Positions 47,280 through 59,375 are shown, numbered from the stretch's first letter. The stretch is DNA of 64,000 bases from Cryphonectria parasitica EP155 (GCF_011745365.1 NW_024468910.1:1454068-1518067); one strand, 5' to 3'. A program made the numbers and translations. The notes: a model not told the origin generated them from the sequence alone.

Positions 47280-49375
47280 CAATCCTATCCTTTTGGATTT
47301 GTCGAGAACTGCTGGTTCTTCTGAGCCTGCTTCGCTGCTTCTTGAGCGAGCTTCTTAGCTTGCTTTTGCTTATATCGTCGTTGTTTCTGATCTTTCTTCT
47401 ATTGATGCTAGTTGCAAATCTTGTTATTAATATAAATCGTATAGAGTGTTATTTTGCACTGCTACTATTTTATTTCCTTGTTTATGCATTGCATGGGGCA
47501 GTTGTCTGATAATCCGATGTATGCATTGTAGTGCTGTTTATTGAGAATCTCTCTGAAGCGGAGTTTCTTTTCTTTAATAGCCTGAAGGATTTGTTCTGAT
47601 TCTCTGATAGGGAACTATTCGTATTGCATCTTGTCTGAGAAATGCGCTTTGCAGCTATGATAGATGCAGGAGATTCAAGCTAGTTCGTAGTGTAGATCGT
47701 GGAGTGGGCTGATCCGAGAATCCTCGTTTCCTCATGCCTCGATGTTCTGCAAGGGGATGCAGGTGAATAGCTCTTTCAGCCCTATTCCGTAGACGAGATA
47801 TTCAATCCATGTTGTTTCCTTATTCTACTCAATACTGAAGGGAAATCTTCCTGTAAGCTTCTTGGGTTCATTGTTTACAGGAGACTCCGGTGAATCGTTA
47901 GATTGTTCGTTCTAGCTTGATCTTTCCATCGCCTGAGAAGCGTTTTCGATATTGTTTAAGTATTTATACTAATAATCAAGAGGATATCATTCTTTATTCA
48001 TTTCTCTGATTATAGTATCTAGTGCAGATGATGGAGAATGGTGAAGAGCTCCGTTGTTAAGCCCTTTCTTCAGTGCCTGAATGCTTTGTTCAGTAATATC
48101 GGAGCAGTTTGAATTGTTGCTGCTTGTAGTCGTGCTGAGCATACACCCTCGTCCTGCTGTTGCTATTTATCTGCAGCGCCTAGGTTTCTGAGAGAACCAT
48201 TCTGAACCTTCCTTACTCGAAAGGTATATTAAGCAATTATCATTATAGCAGAATGTCTAGCTGAGACTTCCGTGATCAATAGAGTCTGATACTTGTTCCA
48301 AGAGAGTATTTTTGCTCAGTTGATTGAGTTCCTGTTATCGAGCAATATTCATCTAGCATCCTTTCTGAACTAGTTGCTATTTGTTCTTTTAAGATTGATA
48401 GCAGTTGCATGCAATGTATTCTTATTTGTTGCAGTTATAGCAAGTAATACTATTCTTCTTGCTATACTGCCTGTTAGCTGTGTTGAGCTTCATGGGGCTG
48501 GCGTGCGTAGTGCTGCTCTGAGCTGTACTGCTATATTAACTGCTATTCTTGTTTTGGAATTTCTTGCCTGTATTAGCTGGAAATCTCCAAGTCTAGCTTC
48601 CTCCCTTCTTGAACTTCTCCATCTATCGTTCATACAGACGATTGTTGATGCAGATAGCTTGATTGGAGAACGTCGCGAAGTTCTCCGGCTAATCCTGCTT
48701 GGAGATCTTGTTCTTAACATCGTCCTTGAGTCCCTTATAGTAGTATTCCATGAGATTCTTATCTTCTTACAGAAATCTTGCTGAGAGCTGCTTGAATCTG
48801 ACTGTATAAGCAGAAGCTAACTTGGTCTGTCTGAGGTTCATAAGCTGCTGGGCTGTAGTACGTTCTTCGTTGGGGTTACTAAAGGTCTTCTTGAGAGCTT
48901 TCTCGAAGCTCTCAAAGGAATCGAATATATTCTTGGTATCCTGGGTATGCGCATTGGGATTGTTCTGATGCTCCAAATGGTTGCGTAGAGAAGGCTCGTA
49001 CTAGATAAGAGCATTCTTTTCGAGATGAGTTCCTGCAAGAATAATCTTCTCAGATTCTTTAATAAACTGAGTCTCGTAGTGCAGGAAATACGCTCTGCAG
49101 TGGATAAGGAATTCATGCAGTATCTTCTGGTTGCCATCATATATGGCGAGTTTGTTCATCTTGTATATCTTTCCAGCGCCACTAGTGGTTGCAGAGGTAG
49201 ATTGCGCCTGCTGAGCCTGTTGAGCTAGCTGGGCTTATTGGTTGGCGATGGTAGCGCTCTGGGCCTGCTGTTGTTCGCGCAGATTCTGAATACGCTGGAT
49301 AAGCTGGTATATCTAGTTGACCAGTTCTTCCTGAGTAGGGGCGCGCAAGGACGAAGGGATTCCTGGAGGAGCCAT
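47273..49375 (-). pseudogene. gag: R8 gag
   Basis: 701 codons including TAA. It has the only intact gag start ATG found (49373-49375, MAPPGIPSS), which fixes the start used for the other copies. A TAG interrupts after 19 codons and many follow. The Cys knuckle is near 48405-48450 with His changed to Tyr and a stop inside. A long open frame on the other strand (48374-48784) is incidental. Confidence 0.88.
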
Positions 49376-49435
49376 CGTATTCCGTATTGCTCAAGGGAGT
49401 AACACTAAACCATTCTTGAACAAGAGTTGTCAAAA

Positions 49436-49888
49436 TGTAATAAGCACTGCAGCAATCCGAAGATTCCTAAGTATACGAAGGGGTTTATGCTAACAAGAGC
49501 GGTATCAAAGTATCAAGTTCTTGAATACGGAACCGTACAAGTCCTAATAAGCGATGCAAGTATTCACTGCCTTTGGGGCTACTCAGTGTATGAGACTGAA
49601 TACTTAGATTGACAACTGAAGAGCTATGTACTGAATTCATCTAATGGTAATGAATGTATTCTTATATATCCAGCTCTTCAGTACAGCTCGTTGGGATCGC
49701 TGGCGAGCTCAGCGATCCAAGGTGTGAAGCTCGTTGGGATCGCTGGCGAGCTCAACGATCCTCCCTTCTTTACAACCCTAATCCTGGGGTATGTAATCAA
49801 TGCTTTGTCAGAACGTTGGGTTCTTGACACCTGGTCCTTGTTACTCGTGACTTGTTTTCGTGACCTGCATGTTGGATGGGTTATAACA
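49436..49888 (-). repeat. 5' LTR of R8 (type A, two units)
   Basis: TGTAATAAGC ... GGTTATAACA followed by the duplication TTAGA. The cleanest type A copy: inverted repeat GGATCGCTG/CAGCGATCC is perfect in the first unit. The complement of the self-priming segment is present (TTGACAACT), matching the leader AGTTGTCAA at 49427-49435. Confidence 0.95.
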
Positions 49889-49893
49889 TTAGA

Positions 49894-51833
49894 GTAAAGA
49901 AAGAAGAAGAATGGAAAACTGCTTTCAGAATATGCTACGAATACTACGAATATCTAATTATGCTCTTCAGTTTAATAAATGCTTTAGCTTTATTTCAGGA
50001 AATAATTAATCATATTCTATGCAAGCATCTGAACTAGTTCATTATTGCATATCTTAATAATATTCTTATTTACTCTCAAATACTAAAAGAATACAAAAAA
50101 TATATGGAAACAGTATTGCAAATACTTCAAGATACAAAGCTTCTTATAGAACTAGCAAAGAATTACTTCTATATATAGAAAGTTAACTATCTCGGATTCA
50201 TAATTAAGCTAGAATGTATTAAGCTACAGAAAGATAAGATAGAAGCTATTAGAAATTAGCTAATTCCTAAAAATATTAGAAATGTTAGATCTTTCCTCGA
50301 ATACATTAACTTCTACAAGCAGTTTATTAAGAACTACAGCCGGATCGCACATTCTCTTACAAATCTTACTAAAAAGAAACAGCTTTTCGAATAGATCTTC
50401 AAGAAACAGAAAGCTTTCAATAAGATCATCAGGCATATTACCTCAGAATCAATTCTATATAAAGCAGATCTTTATAAATCATTTAAAATGGAAACTAATG
50501 CATCGGAATATGTACTTAGAAAACAACTTAATTAGCAAGATAATCAAGAATATCTAAGAATCGTAAGCAACTTCTCGAAGAAGTTGAATAGCTCAGAAAT
50601 CAACTACAGAATTCCTAATCAGAAGCTCATAGCAATAGTAAAAGCTTTCGAGAAATAGCAATACTACCTTATTAGTATATAGCACTCAATTATAGTTCAC
50701 TCAGATTATAAGAATCTGATTACATTTATAACAACTAAAGTCTTAAACAAACAATAAGTTAGATAAGCAGAATTCCTTTTATAATTTGATTTCAGAATTG
50801 TACACTGCAAAAGCTCAGAAAACGGATAAGCGGATGCTTTTAGCAGAAGATCAGACTATCGAGATGCAGATTCCTCGAATATATAGAACATCTTTGCCCA
50901 AGATGAATTAGGAAATCTTATCAATGTATATAGAGAGCTGAATGCTGCTTTCAGAATTGGATTCTTAGAGAAGAATCCAGAATTAATAACTTCAAATAAA
51001 TAGAATAATTATATCAAGAATATATATAGCATACCAGCATACAGATATCAGGAAATCAAAGCAATCTATGAATATATCAAAAGATATTGGAATCTATTAG
51101 ATCTTAGAAAAAGGATTGAGAGCATTCTATAATAATGCAATAGCTATAAGAAAAATAAAGCAGAAAGATATAAGCTTTATAAATTACTGCATCTCTTATC
51201 AGTATTTATGATTATTTAATAATTTATTAGTCTAAACTTCATTATTAAGCTACTTCTCTTATAAGAACTCTTAACTAAAGTGCAATATGATAGCATTCTA
51301 GTAATAGTTTGTAAACTGAGCAAGTATGCTTACTTTCTTCTTTATAAGGAAAGCAGTATAGCAGAGAAACTTGTATATATATTCCTTAGAACGATTATTG
51401 CTAATTACAGCATACTAGAAGAAGTAATCTCTAATAGAGATAGAAAGTTCAATTCAAAGTTTTGAACTTTGCTTATGAAACAGCTTAGAATACACTATAG
51501 AATATTCATAGCATTCTATCTGCAAACAGATGAATAAATAGAAAGAATAAATTAAGTTATTAAATAGTATTTTCAATACTATATTAACTGAGAACAGAAT
51601 AATTAGATTAATCTATTGCTTCTTGCATAGTTTGCTTATAATAGTGCAGATACAAGTATAATAAAGAAGTTACTATTCTTTATGCTTTATAGATATAATC
51701 CAATAGCTTACTACAAAGTACTGCTAGAAGCAAATATAAAAGCTGCAAATAAAAGGATTAAGAAGATTAAGAAAGTTCAGAAAGAACTCCAATCAGAATT
51801 ATAATTCATTCAGAAATAAATAATATAATATAC
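49894..51833 (+). pseudogene. pol: R7 pol, part 2 (RT, RNase H, integrase)
   Basis: Resumes after R8 with the VKKEEEWKTAF segment of RT. YLDD reads YLNN near 50050. RNase H core (ETNASEY, Asp to Asn) near 50490. Integrase strands are open at 51280-51465. Near 50340 it keeps CGG where other copies have TGA, which shows the shared stop there is a recurrent RIP product rather than ancestral. Cut by S2 at 51833. Confidence 0.87.
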
Positions 51834-52152
51834 TGTTGTGGTGGCCAGGGTGGTAGTCCGTGGGACATGGAGTACAGTGGGTCAAGGGTCCTCATACATA
51901 TAAAGGATACCACCCACTTTTCAAATTCTTTAGCTATAAGCAACAATGAAGCATCCTTTCTCTTCTTTTCAATTTTGAACCCTTTGGACAGGTCTAAGAC
52001 AGGTTTTTCACCCTGTTCTTGTGCCCGTGTGGCCTTAGTTTGCTGTCCTCATCTGTACAGGCACGCTTGGGTTGCATGAGCCCTTGCCCATTGCTTCGGC
52101 AGCTGTTTGTCCCTTTTTCTTTCGAGGGCGACGGCGCCCTAGTTCTGGTTCA
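51834..52152 (+). repeat. S2: solo LTR of family S
   Basis: 319 bp, TGTTGTGGTG ... CTGGTTCA, flanked by ATAC on both sides (51830-51833 and 52153-52156), inside R7 integrase. No S interior is attached. It is GC-balanced and nearly free of RIP changes, in sharp contrast to its surroundings. A TATA-like CATATAAAG lies near 51898. Open frames over it (51867-52079, 52072-52269) cross its boundaries and are not genes. Confidence 0.9.
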
Positions 52153-52156
52153 ATAC

Positions 52157-52598
52157 AAACTCCAAAAGGATTGAAGAATCAATCCTACAGAAGGAAGATA
52201 AGATCTATTTACTTCGGAAAAACATTAAAACAACCAGACTCAGCAACAAACTCAATCACAAGAAGTTAGAACTATTCAAAATCTTACAACAAATCTCCCT
52301 AGTTAATTACGAGTTAGCATTATCTCATGGGATGAGAATATATCCAGTTTTTCACATTTCACTGCTGGAGCTAGCAGTACAGAAAATACTAACGAATAAT
52401 ACAGCAGAAGTAGAAAACAACGAACCAGAGTATGAGATGGAAAAGATTCTCAAGCATAGAAGCACAGACAACACAAGGGAATACCTTATCAAGTGGAAAG
52501 GCTACTCAGCAAGCGAAAATTCATGGGAATCATAGGAAAACGTCAAAAACGCTCAGGAGAGGATAGCTGAATATTGAGAAAAGAAAACCAGCATCTAA
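52157..52598 (+). pseudogene. pol: R7 pol, part 3 (integrase C-terminus and chromodomain)
   Basis: Continues after S2. The open block 52332-52535 holds the chromodomain with YEMEKILKHR, YLIKWKGYSASENSW. Then a TAG and the final TAA at 52596-52598, which overlaps the opposite-strand gene stop. Confidence 0.88.
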
Positions 52599-53107
52599 GA
52601 CAACCGCTCCACCCCGGACCGAGATTCAGGAGCCTCGGAAACCTCGCTCTTCAGAAAACCCGATCAGTCAACCACAGAATTCCTTACATCTACGGAATTC
52701 CAATCAAACCTCTCAAAGGAAGAATCTCCGACAGCCACAGCCGACTCCTCCAGAACAGCTTCCTGCACAGCAGTAGCAGCACAGCGACGTTCCTCTTCAG
52801 CTTCCTCAGCCTCGACGCAATCCAGCTCCTCCACATTGTTGATGCTGCAACGAACAGCGCGCATCATCTTCTCAAACCACATCCTCTTCTGCTTGCGCAG
52901 CCGAAGAACTTTCTCCTCAGCAGCCTGCAACTCATCCTCCAGCTCTCGATGCTGAATAGCGATCTTGCGCAGCTCCGAAGGACTAACGCTCTGTACATCG
53001 CATCGGGAACGATTGAGGCGAACGTATTCAGCGTAATGGGAGAAATCGAGGGGGGAAACTTAACAGAAAGGAATGCTCCGGCCCTTACAAAACGAATAGA
53101 AAGGCAT
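52595..53107 (-). pseudogene. R7 opposite-strand gene, version 1
   Basis: 170 codons plus stop from the conserved ATG at 53105-53107 (MPFYSFC). Cys cluster partly decayed (Cys to Tyr). The block 52664-52930 is open with the coiled RKQKRMWFEKMMRA segment. Tail FERFDWNSVDVRNS. Version 1, as in R4, R9 and R11, which all have type B or B-like LTRs. A frame in another phase (52864-53184) is a shadow. Confidence 0.75.
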
Positions 53108-53301
53108 AGTAAAGGAATGTTGAAGAATAGCGGAAAGAAGGTTTTTACATTCCTTAGTTTTTCGAGAACGGAACTTGAGAACACGAGATTTGTTAATTCT
53201 GTTCAACATCTCGATTAGAAAAGCAAGATCATGCAGACGGAAGACTTGCTAGAATACTTACAGAAGATCGTTAAGAACAACGATTGATAGAAGAGAGATA
53301 A

Positions 53302-53746
53302 TGTTATAACTTATTCAATATACAGATCACGAAACAGATTACGAGTAACAAGAATCAGGTGTTAAGAATCCAACGTTCTAACTAAACATTGATTATATAA
53401 CTCAGGATTAGAGTTACAACAGGGATGGATTACTGGATCATTAGATGATCCAGTAAGCCTGGATCATTCGGATCAGTAGTGAGCCAAGGTGAGCCATACT
53501 GAAGAGCTGGATATATAAGAACTCGTTCATTACCATTAGATAGATTCAGTATATAGCTCTTCAGTTATTAATCTAAGTATCAGATTACTCTCTACTCTGA
53601 TAGCCCCAAAGGCAGTGAATACTTGCATCGCTTATCAGGACTTGTACGGTTCCGTATTTAAGAACTTGACACTTTGACATCGCTCTTGTTAGCATAAACC
53701 CCTTCGTGTACTTAGGAATCTTCGGATTGCTGCAGTGCTCATTACA
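53302..53746 (+). repeat. 3' LTR of R7 (type B)
   Basis: TGTTATAACT ... GCTCATTACA then the duplication AATAT. Perfect type B palindrome with arms TACTGGATCAT/ATGATCCAGTA. Same TATCAGA hairpin variant as its 5' LTR. Confidence 0.94.
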
Positions 53747-53751
53747 AATAT

Positions 53752-54198
53752 GCAAACTTCAAAAGAATTAAGAAACCAATCCTATAAAAGAAAGATAAGA
53801 TTTATCTACTTCAGAAAAACATTAAAACAACTAAATCTAGCAACAAACTTGATTATAAGAAATTGAAACTATTTAAAATCTTACAACAAATCTCTCCAGT
53901 TAACTACGAATTAGCATTATCTCATGGGATGAGGATATACCCGGTTTTCCACATCTTACTGTTGGAATCAGCAGCACAGGAAGCACTAGTGGATAACACA
54001 GCAGAAGTGGAAAATAATGAGCTAGAATACGAAGTAGAGAAGATTCTCAAACACAGAAGCACAGACAGCACAAGAGAATACCTTATCAAGTGAAAAGATT
54101 ACTCAGCAAGCGAAAATTCATAGGAATCACAGAAGAACATTGAGAACGCTCAAGAAAGAGTAGCTGAGTATTGGAAAAGGAAGGAAACCAGTATCTAG
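53752..54198 (+). pseudogene. pol: R6 pol, 3' part (integrase C-terminus and chromodomain)
   Basis: Resumes after R7. Open block 53863-54093 includes the strand YEVEKILKHRSTDSTREYL of the chromodomain, then a TGA at the core Trp codon. Final TAG at 54196-54198 overlaps the opposite-strand stop (54195-54197) in CTAG. Confidence 0.86.
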
Positions 54199-54707
54199 GA
54201 TGATCGCTCTGCCCCGGACCGAGACTCAGAAGCCTCGGGAACCTTATTCTCCAGGAAGCCCGACCAATCTACCACAGAGCTTCCCAAATCCACGGAGTTC
54301 CAGTCAAAACCTTCAAAAGAAGAATCCCTAGCTACAACAGCAGATTCCTCTGCTACTACAGCCTGCACTTCAGCAGCAATACGCACCCTCTCAGCCTCAG
54401 CCTTCTCAGCCTTCACACGATCCAATTCCTCTACGCGAGTAATACCACAACGCAGAGCATGTTTCATCTTCTCGAACTACATCCGCTTCTGTTAGCACAG
54501 ATGGAAAAGCTCAGTCTTCCTCTTCTCGATCTCATTCTCCAACTTTCGATATTGGATAACAATATTGCAAAGCTCCTCGGAGGAAGAGCTTATAACGTCG
54601 CACTTGAAGCAGCTCAGTCAAACGCATTCGATGCAACGAGAAGAGTCTTCGGGAAATACCTTGCAGGATCTGAAACTATGCCTCTTGCAATAGGAATAGA
54701 TGAGCAT
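54195..54707 (-). pseudogene. R6 opposite-strand gene, version 3
   Basis: 170 codons plus stop from ATG 54705-54707 (MLIYSYC). It keeps the exact C-x2-C-x7-C-x9-C-x2-C-x7-C spacing (first Cys read as Tyr), but the residues between the cysteines and the next 50 residues differ from versions 1 and 2. The C-terminal block 54195-54467 is open: Ala/Glu/Val segment, FEGFDWNSVDLGSS, end SRSGAERSS. The frame is also open upstream to an ATG at 54842 in this copy. Found in the only visible element with type C LTRs and an opposite-strand gene. Confidence 0.77.
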
Positions 54708-54907
54708 TTCAATAAAATTTTCCAAAAGATAGGAAATTAAGAGATCTCGATCTTGGGTACTTTTTGGAATGAAAGAAGATTTGCAAATACGGGATTTGTT
54801 GATTCTGTTCAACATCTCAATCAGGAAGGCAAGATCATGCATACGAAGAACTTGCTAGAATACTTACAGAAGATCGTTGAGAATAACGACTGATAGGAGG
54901 GAGATGA

Positions 54908-55354
54908 TGTTATAATCCATCCAATATACAGATTACGGAATAGGCTCTACTAATCAAGGAATCAGGTATTACGATTCAACGTCGGATACCAAACAAGATT
55001 ACGAAACCCGAATTAGGATTGCTAGCGCAATTATGTTAACTATAGACATAGTCAACCTATTTGGAGAAATAACTATAAGGAATCGGAGCATAGTTAGGAT
55101 AGTTAGGACTGAAGAGCTGAATATATAAGGATATGTTCATTACTATTAGATGGATTCAGTATATAGCTCTTCAGTTATCAATCTAAGTATTCAGTCTCAT
55201 ACACTGAGTAGCCCCAAAGGCAGTGAACACTTGCATCGCTTATTAGGACTTGTATGGTTCCGTATTCAAGGACTTGACACTTCGACATCGCTCTTGTTAG
55301 CATAAACCCCTTTGTGTACTTTGGAATCTTCGGATTGCTGCAGTGCTCATTACA
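54908..55354 (+). repeat. 3' LTR of R6 (type C)
   Basis: TGTTATAATC ... GCTCATTACA then the duplication CTATT. Same U3 type, length and inverted repeat as its 5' LTR. Preceded by the tract AGGAGGGAGATGA. Confidence 0.94.
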
Positions 55355-55418
55355 CTATTGTATTCCGTATTGCTCAAGAGGATAATACTGAACTGTTCTT
55401 GAACAAGAGTTATTAAAA

Positions 55419-55871
55419 TATAATAAGTATTATAGCAATCTGAAGATTCCAAAGTATGCAAAGAGTTTATGCTAACAAGAGCAGTATCAAAGTATTAAGT
55501 TCTTGAATACGGAACTATACAAGTTCTCAATAAGCAATGCAAGTATTTACTGCCTTTGGAGCTACTCAGTATGTAAGACTGAATACTTAGATTGATAACT
55601 GAAGAGCTATATACTGAATCTATCTAATGATAATGAATGCATGATTATATATCCAGCTTTTCAGTATGAATATGTTGGATAGCAATATATCTAAGTTATT
55701 CTGCTAGCTCTGAATAGCACATATCCAAAGCTATCCTTCCTGATTAGCTGTGCTTATAACCCTAACCCTGGGTTATGTAATCAATGTTTTGTTAGAACGT
55801 TGGGTTCTTGATATCTGATTCTTGTTACTCGTAACCTGTTTCGTGATCTGCATGTTGGATGGATTATAACA
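55419..55871 (-). repeat. 5' LTR of R5 (type D)
   Basis: TATAATAAGT ... GATTATAACA on the plus strand. U3 distal part is like types A and B, but the module next to the TATA box is unique, with arms GGATAGC (55677-55683) and GCTATCC (55730-55736). The matching opposite-strand gene lies outside the window. Confidence 0.9.
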
Positions 55872-58866
55872 GAAAGCTTCAGAATATGAATTATAGATTT
55901 ACAAGAAAATCTCGAAATCAGACTCTCAAGCATTCAGTTCAGCCTGAAGCAACTATTCAAAGCTTCTGAAAATACTACTAACAGCTAGCAAGAAGAAGTA
56001 TGCTTAACAATACTTACTATTCCTTCAGATAGCAGAAACAGAATATAAATCCAAACTAATACTTGCAGAAATACTATAAAAGTATTATAAGTTCAAAAAG
56101 TTATTTCAGAAAGAATTGAATACAGAATTATCAGAATATAGCTTATATAATTACAAGATTCTATTATAAAAAAAGAAATAATTCAAGTTTTTTTTTATTT
56201 ATAGATTAAATAAAGCATAATTCGAAGCATTTAAGCAGTATTTTAATAAGAATCTTAAGAAAGAATATATATAATCATTATAATTATTAGCAGAATACTT
56301 TATTCTATTTATATTCAAAAAGAATAGCAAACTTAAGTTATATATTGATTATAAATAACTTAATAATATTATAATCAAAAACTAATATTTATTATTATTT
56401 ATTAAGAAATTATAAGATAAGCTGCAAAAAGTATAATAATTTATAGCTCTAGATCTTAAAAAAGCTTATAATCCAATCAGAGTAAAAAAAGAAAAAGAAT
56501 GGAAAACTGCTTTCAGAATATATTATAAATACTATAAATATTTGATTATACTCTTTAATTTAACAAATATTCTAGCTTTATTTTAAGAAATAATTAATTA
56601 TATTCTATATAAGTATCTTAATTAGTTTATAATTGCATATCTTAATAATATTCTTATTTACTTTCGGATATTAGAAAAATATAAGAAGTAGATAGAAATA
56701 GTATTATAAATGCTTTAGAATGCAAAACTTCTTATAAAATCTATAAAAAGTTACTTTTATATATAAAAAGTTAATTATTTCGAATTTATAATTAAATCAG
56801 AATGCATTAAGCTATAGAAAGATAAGATAAAAGCTATTAGAAATTAGCTAGTTTTTAAGAATATTAGAAATATTAAATCTTTTCTCAAATATATTAATTT
56901 CTACAAATAATTCATTAAGAATTATAGCTGAATTACATTCCTTCTTACAAATCTCACTAAAAAGAAGCAGTTTTTCGAATAAACTTTCAAAATATAGAAA
57001 GCTTTTAACAAGATTATCAGATATATTATCTTAAAGCTAATTCTGTATAAAGCAGATTCTTATAAACTATTTGAAATTAAGATTAATATATCGGAATATA
57101 TACTCAGAGAATAACTTAATTAGCAAAATAATTAAGAATATCTAAGAATTATAAGCAACTTTTTGAAAAAGTTAAACAGTTTAGAAATCAACTATAGAAT
57201 CCCAGATTAGAAACTTATAGCAATAATAAAAGCTTTCAAAAAATAGCAATACTATCTTATTAATATATAATACTCAATTATAATTTACTTGGATTATAAG
57301 AATCTAATTATATTCATAATAATTAAGATTTTGAATAAATAATAAATCAGATAAGCAGAGTTTTTCTTATAATTTAATTTTAAGATTATATATTACAAAG
57401 ATTCAGAAAATAGATAAGCAGATGCTTTCAGCAGAAAATCAAACTATTAAAATACAGATTTCTCAAATATATAAAACATCTTTACTCAAAATGAATCAGA
57501 GAATCTCATTAATATATATAAAAAGCTGAATACTATCTTTAGAATCAGATCTTTAGAAAAGAATTTAGAATTAATAACTTTAGATAAATAAGATAGCTAT
57601 ATCAAGAATATATACAATATACTAGCATATAAATATCAGAGAATTAGAGCAATCTATAAATATATTAAAAAATACTAGAATTTGCTAAGCTTTAGAAAAA
57701 GAATTAAAGATCTTTTATAATAATGCAATAGCTATAAGAAAAATAAAGCAGAAAAATATAAGCTTTATAGACTACTGCACTTCTTACTAATATTTATAAC
57801 TATATAGCAATCTATTAATCTAAACTTTATTATCAAGCTACTTCTCTTATAAGAACTCTTAACTAAAATATAATATAATAGCATTTTAATAATAATTTGC
57901 AAACTAAGCAAATATACTTATTTTCTTTTCTATAAGAAAAGCAGTATAGCAGAAGAACTTGCATATATATTCCTCAGAATAATTATTGCTAATTATAGCA
58001 TATTAGAAGAAGTAATCTCCAATAGAGATAGAAAGTTTAATTTAAAATTCTAAATTTTACTTACAAAACAGCTCGGAATATACTACAGAATGTTTATAGC
58101 ATTTTATTTATAAATAGATGAATAAATAGAAAAAATAAATCAGATTATTAAATAATATTTTTAATACTATACCAACTAGAAACAGAATAATTAAATTAAT
58201 CTATTGCTTCTTATATAGTTTACTTATAATAGTATAAATATAAGTATAATAAAGAAGTCTCTATTCTTTATACTTTATAAATATAATTCAACAGCTTACT
58301 ATAAAATGCTGCTAAAAGCAGATGCAGAAGCTGCAAATAAGAAGATTAGAAAAATCAAAAAAGTTTAGAAAAAACTTCAATTAGAGCTATAATTCATTCA
58401 GAAACGAATAATACAGTATGCAAACTCTAAAAGAATTAAGAAACTAACTCTACAGAAGAGAAATAAGATCTATTTGCTTCGAAAAAACATTAAAATAACT
58501 AAACCTAATAACAAACTTAATTATAAGAAGTTAGAACTATTTAAAATCTTGTAATAGATTTTCTTAGTTAATTACAAGTTAGTACTATTTTATAAAATAA
58601 GAATATATTCAGTATTTCACATCTTACTGCTGAAACTAGCAGTATAGGAAATATTAATGAATAATATAGCAAAAGTAAAAAATAATAAATCAGAGTATAA
58701 GATGAAGAAGATTCTCAAGTATAGAAATATAAATAATATGCAAGAATATCTTATCAAATAAAAAGATTATTTAGCAAGCAAGAATTTATAGAAATTATAG
58801 GAAAATATTAAAAATACTTAGAAAAAGATAGCTGAGTATTGAAAAAGGAAAGAAATTAGCATCTAG
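55872..58866 (+). pseudogene. pol: R9 pol, C-terminal three quarters
   Basis: Starts in the linker (KASE-type segment). RT near 56300-56830 with YLNN near 56640, RNase H, integrase near 57600-58500, chromodomain near 58690-58850, final TAG 58864-58866. Nearly every CAG/CAA/TGG has become a stop. Collinear with R4 with few apparent indels. Confidence 0.83.
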
Positions 58867-59375
58867 AACAATTGCTCCGCTCCAAATCGAAATCCAGAAG
58901 CTTTAGAAATCTCACTCTCTAGAAAACCTAATCAGTTTACTACAGAATTCCTTATATCTACAGAATTCCAATCAAGTCTTTCAAAAAAGGAATCTCTAGC
59001 AACTATAGCTAACTTCTCGAATACAATTTTCTACATAGCAACAGCAGCATAACAATACTTCTCTTTAATCTTCTCAGCTTTAATACAATTCAGCTCTTCT
59101 ACATTATTAATATTATAATGAATAGCATATATTATCTTTTCAAACTATATTCTCTTCTATTTACATAACTGAAAAACCTTCTTCTCAGCAGCTTGCAACT
59201 TATCTTCCAATTCCTGATATTAAGTAGCAATTTTATACAATTCCGAAAAGCTAATACTCTATACATTGCAGCAGGAATGATTAAGCTAAATGCATTCAGT
59301 GCAACAGGAGGAATCGAAAGGAAAAATCTAATAGGAAGGAATTTTCTGATCCTTACAAAACGAATAGAAAAGCAT
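58863..59375 (-). pseudogene. R9 opposite-strand gene, version 1, heavily degraded
   Basis: Same 513-bp length as R4 from the conserved ATG at 59373-59375. Sequence around the Cys cluster aligns with R4, R7 and R11, not with versions 2 or 3. Frames broken throughout; the plus-strand open frame over it (59193-59513) is incidental. Confidence 0.65.

Larger units (their letters stand above)
42459..49888 (-). mobile_element. R8: complete family-R element, innermost of the right nest
   Basis: Minus-strand, uninterrupted, 7,430 bp, duplication TTAGA at 42454-42458 and 49889-49893. LTRs both 453 bp, type A with two units, differing by transitions only in the parts compared. Internal region about 6,524 bp. 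It keeps an intact gag ATG and one of the longest chromodomain frames. Inserted in R7 RT. Confidence 0.96.
38583..53746 (+). mobile_element. R7: complete family-R element, split by R8 and S2
   Basis: Plus-strand, duplication AATAT at 38578-38582 and 53747-53751, 445-bp type B LTRs. R8 (42459-49888) sits in RT and solo LTR S2 (51834-52152) in the integrase C-terminal region. Own length about 7,406 bp, internal about 6,516 bp. Confidence 0.94.
32759..55354 (+). mobile_element. R6: complete family-R element, split by R7
   Basis: Plus-strand, duplication CTATT at 32754-32758 and 55355-55359. LTRs are both 447 bp and of type C. R7 (38583-53746) interrupts the integrase C-terminal region. Own length about 7,427 bp, internal about 6,533 bp; part of the excess is a run of A at about 36119-36131. 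Confidence 0.94.
32627..55871 (-). mobile_element. R5: family-R element, 5' end only (32627-32758 and 55355-55871)
   Basis: Minus-strand copy. Its 5' LTR (55419-55871), leader (55360-55418) and first codons of gag are here. R6 is inserted right beside the gag start (duplication CTATT at 32754-32758 and 55355-55359). S1 cuts the gag at 32626/32627, so the rest of R5 lies beyond the left edge. R5 itself is inserted in R9 at 55871/55872. Confidence 0.85.

Noticed and set aside
51867..52269. Two overlapping open frames in the GC-richer patch at S2
   Set aside because: The patch is a solo LTR with target duplications, and the second frame runs from it into R7 pol.
52864..53184. Open frame in a second phase over the R7 opposite-strand gene (also 16927-17277 in R4)
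   Set aside because: Shadow of the Zn2Cys6-like gene, whose frame is supported by seven copies and by the Cys spacing.
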